The position numbers and the translations under genes were made by a program. Below, one piece after another: positions 1 through 9,400 of a DNA stretch of 13,797 nucleotides. The notes under the pieces are model-generated. The model did no database searches, was not told the origin of the DNA, and saw nothing but the letters and a program-made list of their open reading frames with translations. Source of the DNA: Bacteroidales bacterium. Its GTDB lineage: Bacteria; Bacteroidota; Bacteroidia; Bacteroidales; F082. The number at the start of each line of letters is the position of its first letter. The first letter of the stretch is position 1. The stretch lies in the NCBI GenBank assembly GCA_016281295.1, contig JAEEII010000131.1:1-13797 (forward strand), read 5' to 3'.

Positions 1-228
1 AAATATATAATATTCTATAGTATCTCAAATAATATTATATAATAATGGTTATAATTTCAATTTCGATAATTCAAATAATTAGGATTGCTATCATTTATCC
101 CCATTTTCAGCTAACCATCACCCCATCAAATCATCATTTTTGGTGATTTCATCGTAGGCCAGGAAATCGGAATTTTGCATCGTGAATATTCAGACGACGT
201 AAATTCTAACAACTTAAATCATATCCTC

Positions 229-1392
229 ATGAACAAAACAACAAAAACCCTGGCACTGATCGCAGTATCAGCCCTTTTTGCCCTAGGTTTCAACTCCTGC
301 GGCAAAGACCAAGTCATTGAAGAAAAAAACAAAGAAACCAAAGAGGCTATCGTCAAGCAGTACCTTGACCAGACAGTGTATCCCACATACGGTAAACTGG
401 CTGTGGAATCCCAAAACCTCGTGGACGACCTAGAAGCCTTGAAAGCCAACATGACCCAAAACAACCTCAACCAAGCCACAGTGAGCTTCCTCGAAGCCCG
501 TAAATGGTGGGAGATGAGCGAGGCCTTCCTGTTTGGCGCCGCCTCCGACTTCGGCATCGACCCGCACATCGACTCATGGCCCCTCGACGAGGATGCCTTC
601 AACAACCTCATGGCCAGCCCCAACATGATCGAGATGCTGGCTGGTGATGAGGACGGAACCGTGGCCGGTGAACAACTCGGCAACGCCCTATTGGGCTTCC
701 ACGGCATCGAGTACATCCTGTTCCGCGAAGGACAACCCCGTGATGTGAACGAGGTGAACAACGACATGATGACTTACGTGATCGCCGTCTCGCGCGACCT
801 CCGTAACCGCTGCTTCCAACTGGAAGTGAGCTGGAACGAAAACGCTCCCGCTGACCATGCTGCTCTGATGGAAGAGCTGGAACTCAACACCACCGTCAAC
901 GGAGGCAATAACTCATACGGCTCCAACATGCTCCTTGCTGGCCAAGCAGGTAGCACTTACGCCTCCTTCACCAACGCACTCCAGGCTATCGCCGATGGCT
1001 GCATCGACATCGCCGATGAGGTGGGCACCTCCAAAATCGGGAAACCCCACACCGGAGAAGACCCGCATTATGTGGAGTCGCCTTACAGCCAAAAGTCGAA
1101 AGATGATTTCTATGACAATATCATCAGCATCCAAAACGCCTACATGGGTGGCATGAAAAGCTCCCGCGACGAGGACCGCTCCCTGCACGCTTACATCGCC
1201 GATGGCAATGCTGAACTGGACACCAAGGCTGTCAACGCCATCAACAACGCCCTGGAAAAAATCAACGCCATGAGAGCTCCTTTCGTACAATATTATGCTG
1301 ATGCCACCGCCGGCACCGCCATGGAAGCCTGCCAAGAACTCTCCGACGTGATGGCTGAGGTGAAAGAGGAGATTGCTAAACTGGATAAGTGA
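229..1392 (+). CDS. Imelysin-like (peptidase M75 / IrpA-type) lipoprotein
   Basis: A 387-residue lipoprotein of the imelysin family, a group linked to iron acquisition and often iron-regulated. The proteolytic role once proposed for the family is doubtful. Residues 1-23 form a signal peptide ending in a lipobox (GFNSC) with the lipidated Cys at 24, so it should be anchored facing the periplasm or cell surface. The family signature GxHxxE is present as GFHGIE at residues 156-161, and the conserved DSWPLDE block lies at 115-121. I chose ATG 229 rather than an upstream in-frame TTG (175) because the signal peptide begins exactly there. The next gene, a di-heme oxidoreductase, follows after 26 bases. 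Imelysin/di-heme pairs are a recurring arrangement in iron-uptake loci. I expect a role in binding or handling iron at the envelope; the metal is an inference. Confidence 0.88.
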   Translation: MNKTTKTLALIAVSALFALGFNSCGKDQVIEEKNKETKEAIVKQYLDQTVYPTYGKLAVESQNLVDDLEALKANMTQNNLNQATVSFLEARKWWEMSEAFLFGAASDFGIDPHIDSWPLDEDAFNNLMASPNMIEMLAGDEDGTVAGEQLGNALLGFHGIEYILFREGQPRDVNEVNNDMMTYVIAVSRDLRNRCFQLEVSWNENAPADHAALMEELELNTTVNGGNNSYGSNMLLAGQAGSTYASFTNALQAIADGCIDIADEVGTSKIGKPHTGEDPHYVESPYSQKSKDDFYDNIISIQNAYMGGMKSSRDEDRSLHAYIADGNAELDTKAVNAINNALEKINAMRAPFVQYYADATAGTAMEACQELSDVMAEVKEEIAKLDK

Positions 1393-1418
1393 TATCAAAA
1401 CAACAAAAACATACCAAA

Positions 1419-3014
1419 ATGAAACAGATTAATCTATTCTTATCGGCATCACTCCTTATCGGACTTTTAGCCTCCTGCGGTCCCAAGGAGCCCATTCCCA
1501 CCGACCCACAAGTGCTGGAAGAGACTTACGCAGGCGGTGAACTCGGCACCACCTTCAATAGCACACAGACCGCCTACGAAGACCCCACACCAGCCGTGGA
1601 AAACGCCGGTCTCGCCACCGCTTTTAAATATGGTGAGTATTTCTTTGAACGCACTTACACCCAAAACAACGAGCCCTTCGATGGACTCGGACCGCTTTAT
1701 ATCCGCAGTTCCTGCATCGCTTGCCATCCCGGCTACGGACACGGCATGCGCATGAACCGCTATCGCGCCGACGACTGGGGCAACGGCTACCTGCTGGTCT
1801 TCACCGACCGTAACGACACCTACCTCAGCTCCTATACAGGAATGCCGCAAACCAAGGCAGTCGCTCCTTTCAAAGCACCGCTCGATGAGACCAAGATCGA
1901 AATCAACTGGCTCAGCTATGTGGATGAATGGGGCAACCAATTCCCCGATGGCGAGCATTACAACTTGACCTATCCCGAGGTCTATATCCCCGAAGATGCC
2001 TTCTATGTACCGCTTGAGGTCGGTGGCAACCCCATCCCGTATAGCGACTTCGTGTGCCGTCTCGAATCCACCATCGGCATCTACGGAACAGGCCTCATCG
2101 ACGCCATCCCCGATGACTCGCTGAAGGCACAATACCAAAAGGAGTTCAACGACGGTTATATGCAGAACGGCCTGAACCCAGCGATGTGGGCTGACAACGA
2201 CTGGGCTCCCACAGGCTTGTACGGCAACACCAAACATCCCAAGAAATACACCTACGCCTTGACCCGCGGACCTCTTCAAGACGCTCCCGGCGCCAACGCC
2301 ATCTGGAACATCACCAACGTGACACACCCCACCAAGATGGGACATTACATGACCGCCGCCTACGCCACCAAGGCTTCCCAAGATCCTGATGTCCAGGCTG
2401 AGTTCTACAACTATTATCCACAATATAACCTCACTGGCAATGTGGAAACCGATATCTACAACTACTTGATGATGGCCAACATCCCTGACGAGCTCAAGGA
2501 ACCCGAGATGAGTGCCGAGGAATACTCCGACTTCATGGTGTGGCACCGTGGACTCGCAGTCCCCGCTGCCCGTGACCTTGGCAACGCGGATGTGCAACGC
2601 GGTCGCAAGCTGTTCCGTGAGATCGGATGCGCCTACTGCCACCGTCCTTCATGGCAGACCGGCGATGACTATTTCACCGACCCCGCTGGATTCTTCAGCG
2701 ACGGTGACGCCCGCCTGCCTCGTTATCCCAACCAGAAAATCTGGCCTTATAGCGACTACATTCAACACAAGCTCCACATGGAGAACGACATCCGCACCGG
2801 ATGGTGCCGCACCACCCCGTTGTGGGGTCGTGGACTCTCCGCCATCTGCACAGGCCGCAGCGACCGTCTGCACGATTGCCGCGCCCAAACCGTCATCGAA
2901 GCCATCATGTGGCACGGCAATGCGCAAAGCGACGCCCGCCGCTCCGTGGAACAATTCCGCGAGCTGCCCAAAGAAGATCGTGACGCTATCGTGAAGTTTA
3001 TTGAGGCAATTTGA
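1419..3014 (+). CDS. Di-heme oxidoreductase family (DUF1111/DHOR) lipoprotein
   Basis: A 531-residue c-type cytochrome lipoprotein. The signal peptide ends in LLASC with the lipid Cys at residue 20. Two covalent heme sites are visible: CIACH at residues 99-103 and CAYCH at 404-408. The C-terminal block with LWGRG, LHDCRA (H485) and MWHG (H499) is typical of the family formerly called thiol oxidoreductases. The usual LHDGRA reads LHDCRA here, giving Cys487 alongside Cys477, which could form a disulfide. The start at 1419 is set by the signal peptide; an earlier in-frame ATG at 1389 overlaps the stop of the previous gene and would prepend ten polar residues. It lies 26 bases after the imelysin gene and 57 before the cytochrome c synthase needed to attach its hemes. 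Likely role: redox partner in iron uptake at the envelope (inference). Confidence 0.9.
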   Translation: MKQINLFLSASLLIGLLASCGPKEPIPTDPQVLEETYAGGELGTTFNSTQTAYEDPTPAVENAGLATAFKYGEYFFERTYTQNNEPFDGLGPLYIRSSCIACHPGYGHGMRMNRYRADDWGNGYLLVFTDRNDTYLSSYTGMPQTKAVAPFKAPLDETKIEINWLSYVDEWGNQFPDGEHYNLTYPEVYIPEDAFYVPLEVGGNPIPYSDFVCRLESTIGIYGTGLIDAIPDDSLKAQYQKEFNDGYMQNGLNPAMWADNDWAPTGLYGNTKHPKKYTYALTRGPLQDAPGANAIWNITNVTHPTKMGHYMTAAYATKASQDPDVQAEFYNYYPQYNLTGNVETDIYNYLMMANIPDELKEPEMSAEEYSDFMVWHRGLAVPAARDLGNADVQRGRKLFREIGCAYCHRPSWQTGDDYFTDPAGFFSDGDARLPRYPNQKIWPYSDYIQHKLHMENDIRTGWCRTTPLWGRGLSAICTGRSDRLHDCRAQTVIEAIMWHGNAQSDARRSVEQFRELPKEDRDAIVKFIEAI

Positions 3015-3071
3015 TGTAAAAAACAGAAGACAGGAATAAAAAGTAAGAAGAAAAATAATATATTTGCTGGG

Positions 3072-5297
3072 ATGAAGAAAATACGTCATATCATTTCTGT
3101 CTTGATGATTGTATTGGTGGCGGTTCTCGCCACCGGTACAGTCGTCGAGAAACTGCACGACTCGGATTATGCCTTAGCGCATGTCTATAGCACATGGTGG
3201 TTCGTGAGCCTTTGGGGCCTGATTGCCTTAGGCATGGTGATCATGCTGCTCAAAGGGAAATCGTGGAAACAACCGGCGACGTGTACACTTCATCTTTCAG
3301 TCCTTATCATCTTGCTGGGTGCTTTGTTGACCATGCTCACTGGACATCACGGCGAGATAACCCTGCAACCTGGAGTGCCCTCTTGCCAATTCAGCATCGA
3401 AAAACACGGCGAGAGCCGACAGGCAACACTGCCTTTTACATTAACTTTGGATCACTTCGAGGTGATGACCTATCCCGGTACGCATTCTCCGATGGATTTT
3501 GTAAGCCATGTAAACATCGGAGATGCGTCGGGCGAAACTCAAAAGGCGGATATCTCCATGAATAACATTTTGAAATACAAGAACTACCGATTCTATCAGA
3601 GCGACTATGACGAGGATGGCAACTCCGTGCTGTCGGTAGCACATGATCCTTGGGGCATCGGAGTGACTTATACGGGATATGTGCTGCTGTTCGTGGCACT
3701 GCTATGGCTGTTCATCGATCGCAAAGGACCGTTTAGAGAACTCCTTCGCAAGACCTCGGGGAAAACCGCTTTGTTACTCCTTTTCATGACACTGGGCATT
3801 GCGTCGCCGTCATGGGCCACTGAAAAGCCGCGTGCCTTACCCAAGGAAAGCGCAGACGACATGGGACAGATGTACGTGATGTACAAAGGCCGTGTATGCC
3901 CCCTGCAAACCTTGGCGAAAGACTTCACGACAAAGCTGTGTGGCAACGCCCATTATCGAGGCTATACACCAGAGCAAGTGCTGAGCGGCTGGATTTTTTA
4001 TTTCAACGATTGGAAAAATGAGCCGATGTTCAAGATAAAAGGAGAAAATGTGCAGAAACAACTCGGCATCAAAGGCAAATACGCCTGCTTTTCCGATTTC
4101 ACTGACAACAACGGCGAAAACAAACTTACCGAGACCCTTAAATCACTCCCCATGGGTGACCCCCAACGGAAGAAATACAGTGCCGCAGAAGAGAAATACC
4201 AACTGATCAACATGCTGAACAAAGGCAAGCTGATAAAGCTTTTCCCTCACGCCGACAGCCTTCAAAACATCACTTGGTACGCTCAAAACGACGACCTCCC
4301 ATTGAGCATCCCTGACGATGAGTATCTCTTCATCCGTAAGCAGCTGAGCCTATGTCAAGAATATGTGGTGAAAGGCGACTTCAATGCTTTGAAAGAAGTG
4401 TTTGAGAAAACCAAGATATATCAAGAAAAGCATTCATTAGGGCACACACCCACCCTATCACAATATCGCGCCGAGCGACTGTATAACCGACTAACTACTG
4501 GGAAGTGGCTCGCGATGGTCAACATCACCTTGGGATTGATGGTTTTTGCCTTAGCCCTCATCTGTCTGGGCAAAGGGAAGCCTTTATACAAGCCTGTTCG
4601 TTGCATGGCCGTAGTCTGGACAGCATTAATGGGTGTCTTTTTGGCCCTGTTGTTCATCTTGCGTTGGATTGCCGGCGGGCATGTGCCTATGGCAGGCAGT
4701 TTCGACTCCATGAACCTCATGGCCTTGAGTATCACCATCATCACCTTAATCATGTCACATAAATACGAGATGGCCTTGCCAGCAGGCCTGCTGATGACGG
4801 GTTTTGTGCTTTTGGTTCAGATGATGGGCGGTGCCAATCCACCTGTAACCCACCTGATGCCAGTGCTTTCGTCGCCTTTGCTGAGCCTGCATGTGACGGT
4901 GATTATGATTGCCTACGCCTTGCTCTTCTTTGTGATGCTGAATGGCATCAGCGCGGTCATTGTGCGATTCACACAACCCGGCAATGTCACCTATCTGGAA
5001 CGGCTGCAACACATCAGCATGCTCATGCTTTATCCAGCAGTGGCACTGTTGACCATAGGCATCTTCATCGGTGCAGTTTGGGCCAATATCTCATGGGGTA
5101 ACTACTGGTCGTGGGATCCCAAAGAGGTTTGGGCTTTGATCACGCTGCTCGTCTATGCCGCCCCACTGCATGGAAAAACCTGGAAATCATTCCAAAAACC
5201 GATGTTTTTCCACATTTACGGAATCATCGCCTTCCTGAGCGTATTGTTCACCTATTTCGGAGTCAATCTGCTTTTGGGAGGCATTCATGCCTATTAA
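3072..5297 (+). CDS. ccsBA: CcsBA-type cytochrome c synthase (fused ResB-like and CcsA domains)
   Basis: A 741-residue integral membrane protein of system II cytochrome c maturation. It moves heme to the outer face and ligates it to CXXCH motifs. The N-terminal ResB-like part has transmembrane segments near residues 7-24, 42-60 and 72-90, with a membrane His at 74 and a periplasmic beta-rich stretch after it. The C-terminal CcsA part carries the WWD signature WGNYWSWDPKEVW at residues 675-687, flanked by H607 (LSSPLLSLHV), H700 and the near-terminal H739. From memory these four histidines match the heme-ligand positions of Helicobacter CcsBA in order and approximate spacing. The fusion is compact, with a reduced periplasmic region. 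Placement directly after the di-heme gene suggests it matures that cytochrome. The CDF transporter gene follows after 12 bases, so these are almost certainly co-transcribed. Confidence 0.93.
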   Translation: MKKIRHIISVLMIVLVAVLATGTVVEKLHDSDYALAHVYSTWWFVSLWGLIALGMVIMLLKGKSWKQPATCTLHLSVLIILLGALLTMLTGHHGEITLQPGVPSCQFSIEKHGESRQATLPFTLTLDHFEVMTYPGTHSPMDFVSHVNIGDASGETQKADISMNNILKYKNYRFYQSDYDEDGNSVLSVAHDPWGIGVTYTGYVLLFVALLWLFIDRKGPFRELLRKTSGKTALLLLFMTLGIASPSWATEKPRALPKESADDMGQMYVMYKGRVCPLQTLAKDFTTKLCGNAHYRGYTPEQVLSGWIFYFNDWKNEPMFKIKGENVQKQLGIKGKYACFSDFTDNNGENKLTETLKSLPMGDPQRKKYSAAEEKYQLINMLNKGKLIKLFPHADSLQNITWYAQNDDLPLSIPDDEYLFIRKQLSLCQEYVVKGDFNALKEVFEKTKIYQEKHSLGHTPTLSQYRAERLYNRLTTGKWLAMVNITLGLMVFALALICLGKGKPLYKPVRCMAVVWTALMGVFLALLFILRWIAGGHVPMAGSFDSMNLMALSITIITLIMSHKYEMALPAGLLMTGFVLLVQMMGGANPPVTHLMPVLSSPLLSLHVTVIMIAYALLFFVMLNGISAVIVRFTQPGNVTYLERLQHISMLMLYPAVALLTIGIFIGAVWANISWGNYWSWDPKEVWALITLLVYAAPLHGKTWKSFQKPMFFHIYGIIAFLSVLFTYFGVNLLLGGIHAY

Positions 5298-5309
5298 AAA
5301 CACAACACC

Positions 5310-6248
5310 ATGAATCACGATCACGAACATCATCACGATCACGATCACGAACATCACCACCACCATCATCATCATGAAATAGCTGCTGACAACAAGAAGA
5401 TGCGCAAAATCTTATGGGCAGCCATCCTGTTGAATCTTCTTTTTGTCGGGGTGGAAGCAGGCGTTGGTATTTGGCAAAACAGCCTCTCACTGCTGAGTGA
5501 CGCCGGACACAACCTCAGTGATGTGTTCTCGTTGATATTGGTGGTTGTCGGGCTGCATTTGGCGCAAGTTCACAGCAACGAGCGCTATACCTACGGCTAC
5601 AAAAAAAGCACGATACTCATCTCATTGACCAACGCCATCCTGTTGTTTGTGGCGGTAGGTGTCATCGTGGCGGAGAGCATCCATAAGTTAAGCGAGCCCA
5701 CCGTCATCGACGGTTCCGTCATATCATGGACTGCCGCTGTGGGCATTCTCATCAACGGCGTGACGACGATCCTGTTGATGCGCGGACAGAAAAACGACAT
5801 CAACATCCGCGGCGCATTCCTCCACATGGCCGCCGACACCCTCGTCAGCATCGGAGTAGTCATCAGTGGCATCATCATCAAGCACACCGGCTGGTTCATC
5901 ATCGACCCTATCATCAGTTTGGTCATCGCCCTTGTCATCCTCATCAGCACCTGGGAGCTGTTGCGCGACAGTATGCGGCTGGCGTTGGACGGTGTTCCCG
6001 AAGGAATCGAGGTGAAAGAAGTTTCACAGCTGATGCTCAACACCAACCATGTCACCGATGTGCATCATCTGCACATCTGGGCGATGAGCACGACCGAAAA
6101 CGCATTGACGGCACATGTGGTCATCGATGACGAACAGAAGGCTTTTGACGTGCGAAAAGCCTTGAAAGAAGCCCTTCATTCGCAAGGCATCAACCATGCC
6201 ACCATAGAAATCGAGTACGGCGACGGATGTTGCGATAAGACCTGTTGA
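5310..6248 (+). CDS. Cation diffusion facilitator (CzcD/ZitB-like) metal efflux transporter
   Basis: A 312-residue CDF-family transporter that exports divalent metal, most likely Zn(II), by proton antiport. The N-terminus is exceptionally His-rich: 15 of residues 3-22 are His, including eight in a row at 15-22. The membrane domain has six predicted segments with the two HxxxD metal-site motifs typical of zinc-type CDFs, H67-D71 (SDAGHNLSD) and H172-D176 (HMAAD). The cytoplasmic C-terminal domain has the HHLHIWAM block that usually binds metal at the dimer interface. The protein ends in a Cys cluster (GDGCCDKTC), another possible metal site. Its start is 12 bases after the cytochrome synthase stop, so it is the last gene of that run. 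Context would allow Fe(II) or Mn(II) as substrate, but the HxxxD pattern and His tail favour Zn. Confidence 0.93.
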   Translation: MNHDHEHHHDHDHEHHHHHHHHEIAADNKKMRKILWAAILLNLLFVGVEAGVGIWQNSLSLLSDAGHNLSDVFSLILVVVGLHLAQVHSNERYTYGYKKSTILISLTNAILLFVAVGVIVAESIHKLSEPTVIDGSVISWTAAVGILINGVTTILLMRGQKNDINIRGAFLHMAADTLVSIGVVISGIIIKHTGWFIIDPIISLVIALVILISTWELLRDSMRLALDGVPEGIEVKEVSQLMLNTNHVTDVHHLHIWAMSTTENALTAHVVIDDEQKAFDVRKALKEALHSQGINHATIEIEYGDGCCDKTC

Positions 6249-6262
6249 ATCAAAAAAAGCAT

Positions 6263-6270
6263 TATCTTTG
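6263..6270 (+). promoter_or_regulatory. Bacteroidota -7 promoter element driving riboswitch 1
   Basis: TATCTTTG matches the TAnnTTTG consensus and lies immediately upstream of the aptamer, so transcription would begin at or just before the 5' strand of P1. No TTTG-type -33 box stands at the usual spacing. The same promoter-to-aptamer geometry recurs at 9913 and 13271. Confidence 0.6.
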
Positions 6271-6352
6271 CCGCCGGATTCGGGTTCTTCCATTGAAGAT
6301 TAATAGGGAATCCTGTGTAAGTCAGGAGCTATGCCCGTAGCTGTGAGTTCAA
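6267..6352 (+). repeat. Riboswitch 5' half, copy A
   Basis: An 86-base stretch that aligns without gaps to 9917-10002 with eight differences by eye (about 91% identity). It runs from the TTTG of the -7 element to the GTTCAA helix arm. The similarity exceeds what conserved aptamer positions require when compared with the third riboswitch at 13283, so A and B are recent relatives. Confidence 0.85.
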
Positions 6353-6435
6353 TTACGGTCCGCAACATCATGTCACTGATTTTTTTCGGGAAGACGTCGC
6401 GGACTTGAACAAGCCAGAAGACCTGCCCGACTCCG
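6275..6435 (+). promoter_or_regulatory. Cobalamin riboswitch 1 (complete aptamer)
   Basis: The conserved B12-aptamer blocks appear in order: AATAGGGAATCCTGTG, then GGAGCTATGCCCGTAGCTGTGAG, then a TCACTG/CGGGAAG element (B12-box region), then GCCAGAAGACCTGCC. P1 closes well: CGGATTCGGG (6275-6284) pairs with CCCGACTCCG (6426-6435) at nine of ten positions. GTTCAA (6347-6352) pairs with TTGAAC (6405-6410), and GTCCGC (6358-6363) pairs with GCGGAC (6399-6404), forming one stacked arm. The hairpin in the B12-box loop is weaker than in the third riboswitch. It precedes the secreted T9SS protein gene by 35 bases and presumably lowers its expression when cobalamin is plentiful. Confidence 0.92.
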
Positions 6436-6451
6436 AAGTAACAACTTTCGG
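6433..6451 (+). promoter_or_regulatory. Candidate expression-platform hairpin of riboswitch 1
   Basis: CCGAAG (6433-6438) can pair with CTTTCGG (6445-6451) around a six-base loop with one bulge. Its 5' arm shares three bases with the 3' strand of aptamer helix P1, so the two structures should compete. No U-tract follows, so a transcription terminator is unlikely and control of translation initiation is more plausible. The start codon lies 19 bases downstream. The pairing is short and the call tentative. Confidence 0.35.
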
Positions 6452-6470
6452 GAACAAAAGTTTATTAATC

Positions 6471-9400
6471 ATGAAAAAACATTTCTTTTTGATTTGGGCA
6501 CTACTCTATTCAGCCCTCGCCAACGCACAGCTCTCAGGCACCTACACTATCAACAGCGATGCCACACAAAACCCCAACTTCACCTCCTTCAGCGCGGCAA
6601 CGGAAGCCCTCCACACACAAGGCGTGTCAGGACCCGTGACCTTTGAAGTCGCTCCTGGCACCTACAACGAGTATGTCACCCTACAGGTTATCGAAGGAGC
6701 CAGCGACACCCATCGCATCACCTTCCGCGGCATCGGCGCCGACAACCAACAAACCGTCATCACGGGCAACGCCGGATACACCGAAAACGCCATGCTCACC
6801 CTCAACGGCACCGACTATGTGACCTTCGAGAACATGACCCTCACCTCCACCTCAACGGTCAACGCCGTGCTGGTGAAACTGCTCAACGGCAACGAAAACA
6901 ACCAATTCCACAACCTGCGTCTCATCGGAGCCGTCTCCACAACCAGCCTCGACAATGGGAAAGACCTAGTATATCGCGTCAGTGGCGAATGGATCGACCT
7001 CAACAACGAGTTTGTGAATTGTGATTTTATCAACGGTTATATTGGATTATATTACCAAGGACACAACATCTATACCCTCAACGACGGTCTTCTGGTGGAG
7101 AACTGCGTCTTCACCGACCAAGCATTCAAAGGCATCTATGTGAGCTTTACCGACCACGCAATCTTGCGTGGCAACATCATCACCAACCATAACCACGACG
7201 TGCTTACCAACTATCACGCCATCGACCTGCTACGCATCCGTTACCATTGTATCATCGAGAACAATGTGATCAACGTGACACGCCACTCCAACTACGCCAC
7301 TGCGTTCGAAATCCGTCCCGCCATGGGCACCGAAGAAGAACCCGTCATCATCCGCAACAACACCATCAACCTAAACAGCTATACCAACAGCAGCTATTGC
7401 TGCGACCTTGATGACACCAACAGCAGCTATGTCTATTTCGTCCACAACACCGTGCGTTGCGCTGGCACCAACGACTGCGGCAACATCTTCGTGGAGAAGA
7501 GCTGGCCTAACCTGTTCCTTTACAATAATTTATTGGTGAATGAGACGGGTGGCTATGTGTTCCGTTTCCAAGCCAACACCAACGACCGTTACAGCGACTA
7601 CAACCGCATCCAATACAACGGAGAATACATCGCGAGAGTCAGCACCAACGATTACGCCACTTTGAGTGACTGGACTTCAGCCACCGGCTTTGACGCTCAT
7701 TCGTCACTCTGCTCACCACAGTTTGTGGGCGACAACGACCTTCACATCACCTCCAGTGCCAACCTCACCGTGGACCATCCGCTGGAATATGTCACCACGG
7801 ACATCGACGATGAGCCACGCTCTGCCACTCCATGCGCAGGAGCTGACGAATACGAGGAAGGCGTCAACCTTCCCCCTGTTGTGGCCAATCCCATCAACGA
7901 TGTAGTGTTTGAAGTCTTTCCCGCCAGCCAGACCATCGACATCAGCGGCACCTTCACCGATCCCGATGACCCTGACGAGGACATCACCATCGAAATCGCC
8001 TCAAACAGCAACCCAAGTCTGGTTAGTGCAGTGTTGAACAGCCACACGCTGACCCTTCAACGTCTGCAAGGCGTGGGAGGCAGCAGTAGCATCACTCTGC
8101 TTGCCACCAGCAACGGACAAACCGTAGAGACCTCCTTCACCGTGGAATGCATCGCCGAGGATCTGCCCCCCGTGGTGGCCAACCCTTTGGCACCGGTCCT
8201 GTTCACCGAGTTCCCTCAGTCCCTGAACTTCGTACTCACCAACACCTTCGACGACCCAGACAACAACAACGCCATGATTGAGATCAGCGTGCTGTCATGT
8301 CCTTCCGAAGTCACTGCCATGTATGCCAGCTTCGTGCTGACCCTCATCCGCAACACCCCCGCTGCCTTCTCGAATAAGATCATGGTAATCCGTGCTACCA
8401 GCAACGGCAAACAAGTCGATATGGAAGTCCTGCTGTCAGGCGAAGCCGTGGTCATCGGGCCAGGCATTGCCACCTTCGAGGATGTGACGCTAAACGCCGA
8501 AGGCATCTGGCAGGCTCCTACAGAAGGCGACAACACCCTTATCAGCAACGGATGGGCGTTCACCAACTATTACAGCGAGTATTTCTGGGGCGGCTTCACC
8601 GTCTCTAACCATACCGACCTCTCCCAAGTCTCCATGAACGCACAATATACCGCGGTCGCCGGAGAGGGATATGACGGATCCGCACAATATGCCGTGGCAT
8701 ACGCCATGGGAGCCCAGACCGAAGCATCCACACTTGACGGCTCGTCGCACACCGTCACAGGCTGCTATGTCACCAACAACCTATGGGCTTATCAGAACAT
8801 GCTGGAAGGCGATTACACCGCCACTCCTTTTGGTGGCACGACTGGCGATGACCCCGACTGGTTCAAGCTCACCGCAACCGGCAAAAACGCCAGCGGTCAA
8901 ACCGTGGGAACGCTCGACTTCTATCTCGCCGACTACCGTTTCGCCAACCATGAGGACGACTATATTCTCAACGATTGGGAATGGTTCGACCTCAGCGGCC
9001 TCGGCGCCGTGGCAAGCATCAGCTTTAGCCTATCATCCTCCAAAAACAACAGCTATGGCATGATCACGCCCGCCTACTTCTGCATGGACGATTTCAACGG
9101 CACTGCCCCTGAGACCCCCGACCAGCCTCCTTTCATCGCCAACCCTGTGGCAGAGGTGGTGTTTAACTTGTTCCCGCAAAGCATTGACCTCGACCTCACT
9201 GGCGTTGCTTCCGACCCCGACAATGACGACAACGCCATCGTCTATTCTTTGGTTTCCAACAACAACGAGAACGTCCTTTCAGCCTTGCTCAATGGGAAAA
9301 CCCTCACGCTGAACCGTTTGGTCAACGAAGAAGCCGAAGCAGAGCTCACGTTAAGAGCCTTCAGCAATGGCCAGTCGGTGGACTTCAACATCCACATCGT

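Noticed and set aside
33..44. A perfect short palindrome (TATTATATAATA) upstream of the imelysin gene, considered as a Fur-type operator.
   Set aside because: The first 90 bases are so AT-rich that such palindromes are expected by chance, and it does not match a full Fur box. No iron-regulator site can be supported.
80..87. TAGGATTG as a -7 promoter element for the imelysin operon.
   Set aside because: One mismatch to TAnnTTTG and no -33 element at proper spacing; too weak to annotate.
175..228. TTG 175 as an extended start for the imelysin gene.
   Set aside because: It would place 18 polar residues before a clean lipoprotein signal peptide starting at ATG 229.
1467..2642. A 391-codon open frame on the minus strand opposite the di-heme gene.
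   Set aside because: The plus strand encodes a convincing cytochrome; the antisense frame has no recognisable domain and arises from codon bias.
3059..3066. TATATTTG just before ccsBA as an internal promoter.
   Set aside because: It matches the -7 consensus but ends five bases before the start codon and lacks a -33 box; an AT-rich spacer gives such matches by chance.
5312..5378. The CAC/CAT-rich tract viewed as a DNA repeat or CRISPR-like element.
   Set aside because: It is simply the coding sequence for the His-rich N-terminus of the CDF transporter; there is no repeat-spacer structure.
6405..6470. TTG 6405 as the start of the T9SS protein.
   Set aside because: It lies within the riboswitch aptamer and would precede the signal peptide with 22 unrelated residues.
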